From the NCBI GenBank assembly GCA_022792335.1, contig JAAWAV010000026.1, positions 1 to 64,000 of the forward strand: a stretch of DNA of 64,000 nt. Direction: 5' to 3'. Of this stretch, positions 25,801-34,263 are shown in pieces. The position numbers were made by a program, and so were the translations under genes. This DNA comes from Lachnospiraceae bacterium (GTDB lineage: Bacteria; Bacillota; Clostridia; Lachnospirales; Lachnospiraceae). Positions within the stretch are counted from its first letter, which is position 1. Each line of letters starts with the position of its first letter. Under the pieces are notes generated by a model. The model was not told where the DNA came from. It was given only the letters and a program-made list of their open reading frames with translations, and did not search any database.

Positions 25801-28043
25801 GACTAGGAATGTTTCTGGGAGAACGATATGAAATCCTGGAAAAAATCGGTTCCGGCGGCATGTCGGAGGTATACCGGGCCAGAGACCACAGATTGAACAG
25901 GGACGTGGCAATCAAGGTCTTAAAGCAGGAGTTCAATTCGGACCGGTCCTTTATCGGAAAATTCAGAACGGAGGCCCATGCGGCTGCCTGTCTGTCCCAC
26001 CCCAATATCGTCCATGTGTTCGACGTGGGAGAAGAAGCGGATATTCATTATATTGTTATGGAACTGGTGGAAGGTATTACGCTGAAAACCTACATTTCCA
26101 GAAAGGGAAAGCTGGAAATCCGGGAAACCATCGGTATTGCCATGCAGGTGGCGCAGGGAATTGAGGCGGCTCACGAGCAACATATCGTACACCGGGATAT
26201 TAAGCCCCAGAATATCATTATTTCCAGAGATGGAAAAGTAAAGGTTACAGATTTTGGTATTGCCAAAGCGGCCACCACAGAAACTATTACTTCGAGCACC
26301 ATGGGTTCCGTCCATTATATTTCGCCGGAACAGGCCAGAGGCGGCTACTGTGATGAGAGAAGCGATATCTATTCTCTCGGTATTACTATGTATGAGATGC
26401 TGACAGGGCGGGTGCCTTTTGAGGGCGATTCCACGGTATCTGTAGCTCTTTTGCATATCCAGGGAGAAATGGTATCTCCCAGAAAATACGAGCCGATGAT
26501 TCCGATCAGCCTGGAAAAGATCGTATTAAAATGTACGCAGAAAAAACCGGAGATGCGCTACAGGACGGTGACAGAACTGATTGGAAATCTGAAGCGCGCG
26601 CTCATGACGCCCAACGAGGATTTTGTTCATATGAGCAGCGTAAACAGCAATGGTCCCACCAGAGTTATGAGCCAAGATGAGGTCAATCAGATCCGAAGCG
26701 GCGTAGCTTCTATGGGAACGAGTATGGACGAAACGGAGCTTCCGGACAGGGACTATGAAGAATATTACGATGACGAGGAAGAGGAAGCCCGTTATCAACT
26801 TGACTATGATGAGGAGGAAGAGATGCTTTTTGATGAGGAGGAAGAGGACGAGGAAGAGGAAGGCCGAAGATCGGAAAAGATTTATGCCATTGTCGGAATC
26901 GTAGTAGCCGTGGTCATTGTGCTTCTCGCTCTGTTCATCATGGGAAAAACCTTTGGATGGTTTGATTTTTCCGGAAATAAGGACAAGGTGGAAACGGAAG
27001 CAACAGAAGAATCTGTGGGAACGGAAGTTCCGATGCCAAACCTTCTTGGAATGACGGTAGACGCCGCGGAGAAAGAACTTGCGAAGCTGGACTTGGAAAT
27101 GAAGCTTTCCTACAGTGAATCAGAGGATTATGAGGACGGGGAAATCATGGAGCAGGAGTACCCCGAAGGGACGTCAGTCAAGCGCCATACAGTTATCAAG
27201 GTCACTGTCAGCAAAGGATCTACGGAGACAAAAGTTCCGGATGATTTGATTGGTATGACCAGGGAGCAGGCACTCAAGGCGCTTCGTGACGCTGGCCTGG
27301 AAGCAGAATTTGATGAGATTTTCAGCGACAGCGTAGAAGAAGGAAAGGTTGCGAAAGTAAGTCCCGGACTTGGAACGCCGGCTACCATCGGCGATACGGT
27401 GAAGGTATATCTGTCCAAGGGAGAGGAGACAAAGACCACGACAGTTCCCCAGCTCCTTGGAAAATCCGAGGCCAGAGCGAGACAAGAGCTGGAGGATGCA
27501 AAGCTTTCTGTGGGAAGCGTTACCAATGATTACAGCGATGACTATGAAGAGGGCGAGATCATGAGCCAGTCTATCCGAAACGGCAGCACCGTGGAAGAGG
27601 GGACAAAAGTCAGCTTTGTGATCAGTCTGGGAAAGAAAGACACGACAGTTACCATGCCGGATGTGATTACGAAAAGCGAAGCGGAAGCCATTGCCATGTT
27701 ACAGAATTTGGGATTGGTGCCTAAATCTGCAGCATATTATAACAACGACGTGGCAGAGGGACTGGTCTTTGACGCAGACGCTGCTTCCGGATCCAAACTG
27801 GAACCGGGAACTGTAGTGGAGATTTATGTAAGCAAAGGTCCGAGGCCGACGGAGGCGCCGACAGAGCCTTCTACGGAAGCGCCGACGAATCCGGATCCAG
27901 GACAAAATCCGGATCCAGGACAAAATCCGGATCCGGGACAGAACCCAGATCCGGGACAGAATCCGGAGCCGAGTCCGGAACCGAACCCGGACGCCGGTCA
28001 GTCTCCGTCACAGACGCTTCCCGATCAGGAGGTTACGCCATAA
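25794..28043 (+). CDS. prkC: PASTA-domain Ser/Thr kinase PrkC/Stk1
   Basis: 749 residues. Kinase domain 1 to about 270: GSGGMSEVYRARD, VAIKVLK (catalytic Lys), HRDIKPQN, TDFGIAKA. An acidic juxtamembrane stretch (EEEEARYQLDYDEEEEM) precedes one membrane span (about 364-385). Outside lie four PASTA repeats starting PMPNLLGMTVDAAEKEL, KVPDDLIGMTREQALKAL, TVPQLLGKSEARARQEL and TMPDVITKSEAEAIAML, which sense muropeptides/lipid II. The C-terminus ends in tandem NPDPGQ repeats. It controls growth, septation and, in spore formers, germination. Confidence 0.95.
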   Translation: MVRLGMFLGERYEILEKIGSGGMSEVYRARDHRLNRDVAIKVLKQEFNSDRSFIGKFRTEAHAAACLSHPNIVHVFDVGEEADIHYIVMELVEGITLKTYISRKGKLEIRETIGIAMQVAQGIEAAHEQHIVHRDIKPQNIIISRDGKVKVTDFGIAKAATTETITSSTMGSVHYISPEQARGGYCDERSDIYSLGITMYEMLTGRVPFEGDSTVSVALLHIQGEMVSPRKYEPMIPISLEKIVLKCTQKKPEMRYRTVTELIGNLKRALMTPNEDFVHMSSVNSNGPTRVMSQDEVNQIRSGVASMGTSMDETELPDRDYEEYYDDEEEEARYQLDYDEEEEMLFDEEEEDEEEEGRRSEKIYAIVGIVVAVVIVLLALFIMGKTFGWFDFSGNKDKVETEATEESVGTEVPMPNLLGMTVDAAEKELAKLDLEMKLSYSESEDYEDGEIMEQEYPEGTSVKRHTVIKVTVSKGSTETKVPDDLIGMTREQALKALRDAGLEAEFDEIFSDSVEEGKVAKVSPGLGTPATIGDTVKVYLSKGEETKTTTVPQLLGKSEARARQELEDAKLSVGSVTNDYSDDYEEGEIMSQSIRNGSTVEEGTKVSFVISLGKKDTTVTMPDVITKSEAEAIAMLQNLGLVPKSAAYYNNDVAEGLVFDADAASGSKLEPGTVVEIYVSKGPRPTEAPTEPSTEAPTNPDPGQNPDPGQNPDPGQNPDPGQNPEPSPEPNPDAGQSPSQTLPDQEVTP
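27888..27971 (+). repeat. 18-base tandem repeats encoding NPDPGQ in the PrkC tail
   Basis: Consecutive units of AATCCGGATCCAGGACAA and close variants, about four to five copies, encode NPDPGQ. The repeat number probably varies between strains by slippage; the tail is extracellular and follows the last PASTA domain. Confidence 0.85.
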
Positions 28044-28056
28044 TGGACGTAAGACT

Positions 28057-28941
28057 ATGAAAAAAGGGAAGATTATCAAAGGAATCGCAGGCTTCTATTA
28101 TGTCCATGATGGTTACGACAACATTTATGAGTGCAAGGCAAAGGGTATTTTTCGTAATCGGAAGGTAAAACCTCTGGTGGGGGACTGGGTGGATTTTGAA
28201 GTTCTTGACGAGGAAAAGGGCCTGGGGAATATCATCGAGATATTTCCCAGGAAAAACCTTCTGGTTCGCCCCGCCGTGGCCAATGTGGACCAGGCGTTTG
28301 TGATTTTTGCAGTAAAGGAGCCGGCCCCCAATCTGAATTTGTTGGACCGGTTTCTTGTCATGATGGAAATGCAGGAGGTTTCCTGTCATATCTGTTTCAA
28401 CAAGGTAGATTTGGACGAGAGTAGTGCAAAAGAATTGATGGAGCTTTATAAAAAAGCCGGCTATCCGTTCCACCTGGCGAGTACCTATACGAAAGCTGGA
28501 ATTTCAGAACTTTCCGGGTTACTTCGTGGACAAACTACCGTTTTTGCAGGTCCTTCCGGAGTGGGGAAGTCCTCGTTGATCAATTTACTTCACCCCAAAG
28601 CGAAGATGGAGACGGGAAGGGTCAGCGAAAAAATCGGACGAGGGCGCCACACCACCAGACACACGGAGCTTTTTTTCCTGGAGCGGGATACCTTCCTTCT
28701 GGATACGCCGGGGTTCAGTTCTCTGGAACTTGGGGAGCTTTCCGGCGAATCGCTCCGGTTTTATTATCCGGAGTTTTTAAAGTGGGAAGGAGCATGCAGA
28801 TTTCAGGGATGTATCCATGGAAAAGAGCCGGACTGTGCTGTAAAAAGGGCTGTGGAGGAAGGCGACATCGGCAGGGAACGCTATGAGAATTATCTGCTGT
28901 TATATGAAGAACTGAAAGCAAGAAAACGTTATGGAAGATGA
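28057..28941 (+). CDS. rsgA: ribosome-assembly GTPase RsgA (YloQ)
   Basis: 294 residues. An N-terminal OB fold (1-70) precedes a circularly permuted GTPase: NKVD (FNKVDLDE), then GPSGVGKSSLINLL, then DTPGFSSLELG. A C-terminal zinc knuckle (CRFQGCIHGKEPDC) completes it. It tests and releases late 30S subunits. It starts 14 bases after prkC and is followed by rpe in the usual Firmicutes order prkC-rsgA-rpe-thiN. Confidence 0.95.
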   Translation: MKKGKIIKGIAGFYYVHDGYDNIYECKAKGIFRNRKVKPLVGDWVDFEVLDEEKGLGNIIEIFPRKNLLVRPAVANVDQAFVIFAVKEPAPNLNLLDRFLVMMEMQEVSCHICFNKVDLDESSAKELMELYKKAGYPFHLASTYTKAGISELSGLLRGQTTVFAGPSGVGKSSLINLLHPKAKMETGRVSEKIGRGRHTTRHTELFFLERDTFLLDTPGFSSLELGELSGESLRFYYPEFLKWEGACRFQGCIHGKEPDCAVKRAVEEGDIGRERYENYLLLYEELKARKRYGR

Positions 28942-28954
28942 AAAGGAGAATGGT

Positions 28955-29620
28955 ATGCTGATTTTATCCCCTTCGATTCTGGCCGCGGATTTTACGAGGC
29001 TGGGAGAACAGATCCAAGAGACGACACAGGCAGGCGCGCAGTACATTCATTTGGATGTGATGGACGGTATGTTCGTACCGCAGATTTCTTTTGGGATGCC
29101 AGTTTTAGAAACCATACGGAAGTGCACGGACCGGGTTTTTGACGTACATCTGATGATTGAGGATCCGGGCCGCTATATTGAGGCATTTGCAAAAACAGGG
29201 GCGGATATCATTACAGTTCATGCGGAAGCCTGTACGCACCTGGATCGGGTGCTCCAGCAAATTCAGGCAGCCGGGAAGAAGGCCGGAGTGGCTTTGAATC
29301 CTGCAACGCCCCTTTCGGCGCTGGATTATGTGCTGGATGGACTGGACATGGTGCTGATTATGACAGTGAATCCAGGATTTGGCGGACAGAAACTGATTCC
29401 TTACTGTCTGGAGAAAGTAAAAGAGCTGCGGGCTATCTGTGAGAAGCGGGGCCTGGATATGGACATACAGGTGGACGGCGGAATCAAAGCCTCCAATGCG
29501 AAAGAAGTCATTCAGTCGGGAGCCAATGTATTGGTGGGCGGATCGGCAGTGTTCTCCGGTGATGTGGCGGCAAATACAAAGGAGTTTATGGATATCTTCC
29601 GGGAAATGGAAGCTTTATGA
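28955..29620 (+). CDS. rpe: ribulose-phosphate 3-epimerase
   Basis: 221 residues from ATG 28955 (MLILSPSILAADFTRLG), six bases after AAGGAG; an ATG at 28931 gives eight non-family residues. TIM barrel with HLDVMDGMFVP (metal His/Asp), VHLMIEDP, TVNPGFGGQK and VDGGI. It interconverts ribulose-5-P and xylulose-5-P in the pentose phosphate pathway. Its stop overlaps the start of thiN (ATGA). Confidence 0.95.
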   Translation: MLILSPSILAADFTRLGEQIQETTQAGAQYIHLDVMDGMFVPQISFGMPVLETIRKCTDRVFDVHLMIEDPGRYIEAFAKTGADIITVHAEACTHLDRVLQQIQAAGKKAGVALNPATPLSALDYVLDGLDMVLIMTVNPGFGGQKLIPYCLEKVKELRAICEKRGLDMDIQVDGGIKASNAKEVIQSGANVLVGGSAVFSGDVAANTKEFMDIFREMEAL

Positions 29621-30282
29621 AAATTGTGATTGTGACCGGCGGTGAGGTGGAACTTTCCTATGCCGCCGGATTTTTGAAAACTTACGGGAAAGCTTATGTG
29701 GTCGCTGTGGACGGCGGGCTTTCCAAAGTAGAGCGTCTGGGGCTTATACCGGACTGTATCATCGGAGATTTTGACACAGTTTCCAGAAAGCTTTTGGAGG
29801 TTTATCAAAAGCAGGGGATCCCCGTTGAGACGCATCAGCCGGAAAAGGATTATACGGATACGGAGCGGGCACTTCTTTACAGCCTTTCGTTGCCAGATGT
29901 ATCTGAAATCGTGATTTTAGGCGGCCTTGGAAGGCGGTTCGACCATGCCCTGGCCAATATCCAGATTCTTCTTCATGCCCTGAAACGGAAGATTCCCTGT
30001 TATATCATAGACGCTCATAATCGGATTTCCCTCCTTGACAGCTCGAGGGAACTGGAGCGTTCACAGATATGGGGCCGTTATGTTTCGCTGATTCCTTTTA
30101 CGGAACAAGTAAAAGGTGTGACTTTAACTGGTTTTAAGTATCCGCTGACGGAGGCGACTCTTACCCTGGGAAACAGTCTGGGGATCAGCAACGAGCTCCT
30201 GGAAAGCCGGGGAAGGATTGCACTCCGGGAGGGAATCCTGATCTATATTGAATCAAGGGATGAAGCCGGCGGATGTGAATGA
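29617..30282 (+). CDS. thiN: thiamine pyrophosphokinase
   Basis: 221 residues. It starts in an ATGA overlap with rpe. VAVDGGLSKVERLGLIPDCIIGDFDT, DYTDTERAL and GGLGRRFDHALANIQIL are the family's substrate and metal motifs. It transfers pyrophosphate from ATP to thiamine to make TPP. Usual length; the last 20 codons run past the next frame's upstream part, but the kinase start used here lies 28 bases after this stop. Confidence 0.93.
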   Translation: MKIVIVTGGEVELSYAAGFLKTYGKAYVVAVDGGLSKVERLGLIPDCIIGDFDTVSRKLLEVYQKQGIPVETHQPEKDYTDTERALLYSLSLPDVSEIVILGGLGRRFDHALANIQILLHALKRKIPCYIIDAHNRISLLDSSRELERSQIWGRYVSLIPFTEQVKGVTLTGFKYPLTEATLTLGNSLGISNELLESRGRIALREGILIYIESRDEAGGCE

Positions 30283-30310
30283 AATATCGGAGACAAAACG
30301 GGAGATGGTC

Positions 30311-31141
30311 ATGACGCATAACAATCAAAAGAAAATCGCCGTAATCAATGATATTTCCGGTTTTGGCCGCTGTTCCATTACGGTGGCTATGCCTGTGATA
30401 TCAGCCATGAAGATTCAGTGCTGCCCGGTGCCGACGTCAATTTTTTCCAATCATACCGGGTACCCCAATTATTATTTCGACGATTATACGGCCAGAATGC
30501 CGGAATATATTGAAAACTGGAAGAAACTGGGATTGGAATTTGAAGGAATTTATTCCGGGTTCCTCGGTTCAGAAGAGCAGATTGACATTGTACGGGCCTT
30601 TATCCAGGATTTTAAGACGGAGAGAACTACGATTATTGTAGATCCGATTATGGGAGATCACGGAAAGGCGTATGCCACCTACACCAGGGAAATGTGTCAG
30701 GAAATGAAACGGCTTACAGAATATGCCGATATTCTGACTCCCAATCTGACGGAGGCCTGTATCCTGACAGATACGCCCTATTCGGACAGACACTGGACCA
30801 TGAGGGAACTGACTGCCATGGCGGAAACCATCCGTAGGGAAGGGCCGGAAAAAATTGTAATCACCGGGATCAGACAGGGAGATTTTGTGGCCAATCTGGT
30901 TTACGAGGCGGGAGAGACGCCGCGGATCTTGCGAAGCCACCGGGTGGGCAGCGAGCGGGCCGGAACGGGAGACGTATTCTCTTCGATTATCGCCGCAGAT
31001 GCAGTCAATGGAGTTCCTTTTGCTCAGTCTGTGAAAAAGGCGGGGAACTTTGTGAAAAAATGCATTCTCCGTTCGGAAGAGATGAAGATTCCGAGAGAGG
31101 ACGGCGTGTGTTTTGAAGAATATCTGACTGCGCTGCGATAG
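30311..31141 (+). CDS. pyridoxal/pyridoxamine kinase (PdxK/PdxY-like)
   Basis: 276 residues from ATG 30311 (MTHNNQKKIAVINDISGFGRC), six bases after CGGGAG. Ribokinase-like fold: substrate region GFGRCSITVAMPVISAMK, TPNLTEACILT, and the anion hole/catalytic base near GSERAGTGDVF (Asp). It phosphorylates B6 vitamers to PLP precursors. It lies between thiN and maf on the same strand. PdxK, PdxY and the bifunctional ThiD cannot be told apart fully, but the sequence is closest to stand-alone B6 kinases. Confidence 0.88.
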   Translation: MTHNNQKKIAVINDISGFGRCSITVAMPVISAMKIQCCPVPTSIFSNHTGYPNYYFDDYTARMPEYIENWKKLGLEFEGIYSGFLGSEEQIDIVRAFIQDFKTERTTIIVDPIMGDHGKAYATYTREMCQEMKRLTEYADILTPNLTEACILTDTPYSDRHWTMRELTAMAETIRREGPEKIVITGIRQGDFVANLVYEAGETPRILRSHRVGSERAGTGDVFSSIIAADAVNGVPFAQSVKKAGNFVKKCILRSEEMKIPREDGVCFEEYLTALR

Positions 31142-31206
31142 AGAATGGACAAATAATGCGGCCAGGAGTGCAGATATCCTTGCCGGGAAGGGGAGAAGAT
31201 AGAGGA

Positions 31207-31824
31207 ATGGCGAAACTTATTTTGGCTTCTGCCTCGCCGAGAAGACGGGAGATTCTGGCTCTTACAGGTCTGCCCTTTGAAGTGAGAGCGGGAAGCGGGG
31301 AAGAGAATACAGAGGCGAAGGAGCCGGAGGAGATGGTGAGAGAGCTTTCTATGAGGAAAGCGAAAGAGGCGCTTTCTTCGGCAGAAACAGGAGATGTCAT
31401 CATCGGCGCGGATACGGTGGTGGCTCTTGACGGGAGTATCTTGGGAAAACCGGAGAATGAAGAAGAGGCCTTTTCCATGTTAAAGCAGATTCAGGGAAGA
31501 AGCCATGAGGTTTATACAGGAGTGACCGTGATAAGGAAGGAAAGCGGAGAACGGGCAGAGGGGCCGGAGACGGTGATGGAAGGGACAAAGGAAACAGTTA
31601 CCTTTTCGGAGCGGACGGTAGTCCATGTATGTTCCATGAATGATAAGGAAATCCTGGAGTATATCAAAACGGGAGAACCTATGGATAAGGCAGGGGCTTA
31701 CGGAATCCAGGGCTGCTTTGCCGTATATGTACAGGGAATCGAGGGAGACTATCAGAATGTGGTGGGGCTTCCGCTGTCCAGGCTGTACGGATATCTGAAA
31801 ACATACAGGGGAGAACTGGAATGA
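31207..31824 (+). CDS. maf: Maf-family nucleotide pyrophosphatase
   Basis: 205 residues from ATG 31207 (MAKLILASASPRRREILALTG), preceded by GAGG. The SASPRR substrate loop and GADTVV metal site identify Maf/YhdE, which hydrolyses dTTP/UTP or modified pyrimidine triphosphates and can influence septation when overproduced. An insert around residues 100-130 (ESGERAEGPETVMEGTKET) is a little longer than usual. Its end overlaps the next start by four bases. Confidence 0.92.
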   Translation: MAKLILASASPRRREILALTGLPFEVRAGSGEENTEAKEPEEMVRELSMRKAKEALSSAETGDVIIGADTVVALDGSILGKPENEEEAFSMLKQIQGRSHEVYTGVTVIRKESGERAEGPETVMEGTKETVTFSERTVVHVCSMNDKEILEYIKTGEPMDKAGAYGIQGCFAVYVQGIEGDYQNVVGLPLSRLYGYLKTYRGELE

Positions 31825-32639
31825 TTAAGCTGATTATGACGGACATTGACGGAACACTGGTGAAGGATGGCTCCAGAAATCTGCCCACAGCCTATGTGGA
31901 GACCATCGGAGAGCTTCTTGACCGGGGAATCCACTTTGTGGCAGCCAGCGGCCGCTCCAGAATCAGTACGGAACGGCTGTTTGAGCCTCTAAAGGAACGA
32001 ATCTATTACGCTACCTGCAATGGAACCCTTATGGGCAATTCCCGTGAACTTCTGTTTGCGGAAAGTTTGGATCGGAAACTTCTAAATGAGATTCTGGCAG
32101 ATGTACGAACCATAAAGGATACGGTCCCTTTTCTGACAGGAGCAGGGGTTATGTATGCCGACTCGGAAGAAGAGGAATTGATCCGCTGGCTGACAGAAGG
32201 GTATCAGGAAGATGTCACCAGGGTGGCAGATATGAGCGCTATGCCGGAGGACTTTGTGAAGTTGAGCGTATATGACAAAAAGCATCGGTCGGGGGAGACC
32301 TTTCGCTCGTTCTGTGAGAAATGGAAAGGAATGGTTTCCACCAGTACGGCGGGTGCGATGTGGCTGGATATTTATAAGCTGGGTGTCAACAAGGGGACGG
32401 CAGTGCGGTGGTATCAGAAATTTTTCGGCGTGACCCCGGAGGAGACTCTGACTTTCGGGGACCAGCAGAACGATGTGGAAATGCTAAAGGCTTCTTATCA
32501 CAGTTATGCGGTGGGGAATGCTATCGCGGAGGTCAAAGAAACGGCTCGTTATCTGGCCGATACCTGCGAGAACGAAGGCGTCCTGAAGGTGCTTCGTTCC
32601 TTGCTTGAAGAATCGGGACGCGGCCAGGATTTTTCCTGA
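31821..32639 (+). CDS. Cof-type HAD-superfamily phosphatase
   Basis: 272 residues. HAD motifs: MTDIDGTLV (nucleophile Asp, general acid Asp), a Ser in VAASGRSR, and VNKGTAVRWYQKFFGV ... TFGDQQNDVEML with the metal aspartates. The C2-type cap is typical of Cof/YidA sugar-phosphate phosphatases. It starts in an ATGA overlap with maf. Substrate unknown. Confidence 0.9.
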   Translation: MIKLIMTDIDGTLVKDGSRNLPTAYVETIGELLDRGIHFVAASGRSRISTERLFEPLKERIYYATCNGTLMGNSRELLFAESLDRKLLNEILADVRTIKDTVPFLTGAGVMYADSEEEELIRWLTEGYQEDVTRVADMSAMPEDFVKLSVYDKKHRSGETFRSFCEKWKGMVSTSTAGAMWLDIYKLGVNKGTAVRWYQKFFGVTPEETLTFGDQQNDVEMLKASYHSYAVGNAIAEVKETARYLADTCENEGVLKVLRSLLEESGRGQDFS

Positions 32640-32664
32640 AAAATATCAGAACGGAGGAATTGAT

Positions 32665-33699
32665 ATGAGAGGGATTACGCGAAGAAAAAAGAAAGGTCTT
32701 GCCGTACTGGCAGGCTTCCTGGCTTTGACGGTAGTTTTTGCCGGTTGTGGAAAAAAGAAAGAGACCCCGACTTCTAGAGGATTTAAAGAGAGCGAGCTGT
32801 TTTATGTGGAAGATCTGTCCTGCACCAGGCCGGAGGCGATGATGTTTCTTTTAAGCCAGAAAAGCAGATATGAAGCCGGCTATGGCGGAGCAATCTGGGA
32901 TGTGAAGGTAGGAGAGCAGACATTTGAGGAATACATGAAAGAGAATCTGAAAGATTTTCTGGTGAAGATGAAGTGTATGACGTTGATGGCCGCTCAGTAT
33001 GAGGTGGAGCTTGGGGATGAGGATGAGAAGCGGGTTTCCCAGGCGGCTGCGGCATATCTGACCAGTTTGCCGGAAGAGACGAAAAAAGAGACGGGGATTG
33101 ATAAGAAAACAGCGGAAAAGGTATTCCGTGAATATTATACGGCGAGCCTTCTAGTAGAGAAACTGACTGCAGATGTTTCTATGGAAATCAGCGAAGACGA
33201 GGCGAGAGTGATTACAGTGCAACAGATTTTCTTAAGTACTGCAGGCCTGGATGCTCAAAAAAAGGAGGAGAGGCGCGCGGAGGCTCAGAATCTTTTGGCC
33301 AGAGCTCAGGCCGGAGACGACTTTATGGTTCTTGCGAAAGACAACAATGAATCGGAGATATTTGAGCGGGAGCTTTCCAGAGGAGAGACGGATCCGGTTT
33401 TTGAAGCGGCTGCCTTCGGGTTAGGCGGAGAAGAGGTGAGTCCGGTGGTGGAAACTGCAGACGGCTTTTACCTCATCCGGTGCGTAAACCATTACGACGA
33501 AGAAAAAACGGCCCAGAATAAGGAGGCTCTTGGGAGGCAACACAGAGAAGAACGTTTTTATGAATATTACGACGCTTTTGTATCCCAGGTGACGGCTGCC
33601 TGCAATGAAAGCGCCTGGGAGGAGATCGGTTATCGGGGAAGCTATAAACAGACGGAAACAGATTTTTATACGATTTACAGTCAGTATTTTCCCACATAA
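32665..33699 (+). CDS. PrsA/SurA-like peptidyl-prolyl isomerase lipoprotein
   Basis: 344 residues from ATG 32665 after GGAGG. Signal LAVLAGFLALTVVFAGCG gives a lipidated cysteine near residue 28. A helical chaperone region (about 50-175) is followed by a parvulin-like rotamase (about 185-285) with VITVQQIFLS, LLARAQAGDDFMVLAK, GEEVSPVVETADGFYLIR. These fold exported proteins at the outer membrane face. The gene ends the housekeeping run; a strong terminator follows. Confidence 0.87.
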   Translation: MRGITRRKKKGLAVLAGFLALTVVFAGCGKKKETPTSRGFKESELFYVEDLSCTRPEAMMFLLSQKSRYEAGYGGAIWDVKVGEQTFEEYMKENLKDFLVKMKCMTLMAAQYEVELGDEDEKRVSQAAAAYLTSLPEETKKETGIDKKTAEKVFREYYTASLLVEKLTADVSMEISEDEARVITVQQIFLSTAGLDAQKKEERRAEAQNLLARAQAGDDFMVLAKDNNESEIFERELSRGETDPVFEAAAFGLGGEEVSPVVETADGFYLIRCVNHYDEEKTAQNKEALGRQHREERFYEYYDAFVSQVTAACNESAWEEIGYRGSYKQTETDFYTIYSQYFPT

Positions 33700-33723
33700 G
33701 GAGATTTGACAGAGATAAGACAG

Positions 33724-33754
33724 AAAAGGGGATGCACAAGGCATCCCCTTTTTG
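33724..33754 (+). terminator. intrinsic terminator after the PrsA-like gene
   Basis: AAAAGGGGATGC (33724-33735) pairs perfectly with GCATCCCCTTTT (33741-33752) around ACAAG, and the T-run follows. Confidence 0.92.
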
Positions 33755-33782
33755 ATGCGCGGGAGCGCATGAGAACATCAGT

Positions 33783-33842
33783 CGCTGACACAACATGCGC
33801 CCCGCACAGACGAGTAGGGAACAAGGCTTCCCCGATCGATTT
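33783..33842 (+). repeat. dispersed intergenic element, copy B
   Basis: Shares ATGCGCCCCGC, a GACGAGTAGG segment and a TCGATTTT end with copy A at 211-270, spaced alike. It lies about 30 bases beyond a terminator. Confidence 0.35.
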
Positions 33843-33859
33843 TAACGGTTGCTTAATGA

Positions 33860-34084
33860 TTAGCAGCCGCCACAGAAGCAGGACAGAAGAAGGATCCAAA
33901 GCAGGCATCCGCATCCGTCGCCGCCAAAACCATTCAGGCCGAGACCACATCCACAGCCTTCACCGCCGCCGAAACCGTTGCCGCAGGCACACAGAATCAG
34001 TAACAGGAATAAGATGTTGTTTCCGCCGAAGCCGTTTCCACAGCCAGTTGAACATCCACAGTTTGTTGCAGCCAAATCACTCAT
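33860..34084 (-). CDS. small glycine/cysteine-rich spore-type protein (high-cysteine HCB-like)
   Basis: 74 residues from ATG 34084 (MSDLAATNCGCSTGCGNGFGG), after GGAGG. The protein is almost entirely Gly/Cys stretches broken by two short hydrophobic runs (NNILFLLLILCACG and LLWILLLSCFCGGC). Similar proteins in Lachnospiraceae are annotated as chorion-class high-cysteine protein 13, and the layout recalls Bacillus YjcZ-type spore proteins. Location in spore coat or membrane is inference. Eleven or more cysteines point to disulfide cross-linking. A sigma-K-like box lies 31 bases upstream. Confidence 0.75.
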   Translation of the reverse strand: MSDLAATNCGCSTGCGNGFGGNNILFLLLILCACGNGFGGGEGCGCGLGLNGFGGDGCGCLLWILLLSCFCGGC

Positions 34085-34110
34085 GGGGTAATCCTCCAAA
34101 GATTGTTTAC

Positions 34111-34123
34111 ATTATAAGATATG
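34111..34123 (-). promoter_or_regulatory. candidate sporulation promoter (-10) of the high-cysteine gene
   Basis: On the minus strand CATATCTTA (34123-34115) fits the sigma-E/sigma-K -10 pattern CATAnnnTA and overlaps a TATAAT (34116-34111) that sigma-A could use. No good sigma-A -35 box is visible 17 bases upstream; an AC dinucleotide lies near the sigma-K -35 position. The late-sporulation assignment is inferred from the protein type. Confidence 0.35.
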
Positions 34124-34202
34124 TGCGGGGGCTTGCCTTTGTTTCCTGATTGAGAAGGAAAATCTTCTGGATTAATTTTGTTAAGTGTACAAAGAGAAAT
34201 AC

Positions 34203-34231
34203 TTGAAAAAAGTAAGCGCGAGACGTATAAT
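34203..34231 (+). promoter_or_regulatory. promoter of the Lrp-type regulator
   Basis: TTGAAA (34203-34208), 17-base spacer, TATAAT (34226-34231), 33 bases before the start codon. Near consensus. Confidence 0.8.
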
Positions 34232-34263
34232 AGAAGGGAATCAAACAGGGGGTACAAATAAAA

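Noticed and set aside
27888-27971. CRISPR array
   Set aside because: The 18-base units are contiguous, without spacers, and are in frame in prkC.
31005-31478. Minus-strand frame opposite maf
   Set aside because: Shadow of the maf and kinase genes; serine-rich composition with no ribosome site.
33706-34149. Plus-strand frame opposite the high-cysteine protein
   Set aside because: It begins inside the terminator and is basic-rich only because it mirrors Gly/Cys codons.
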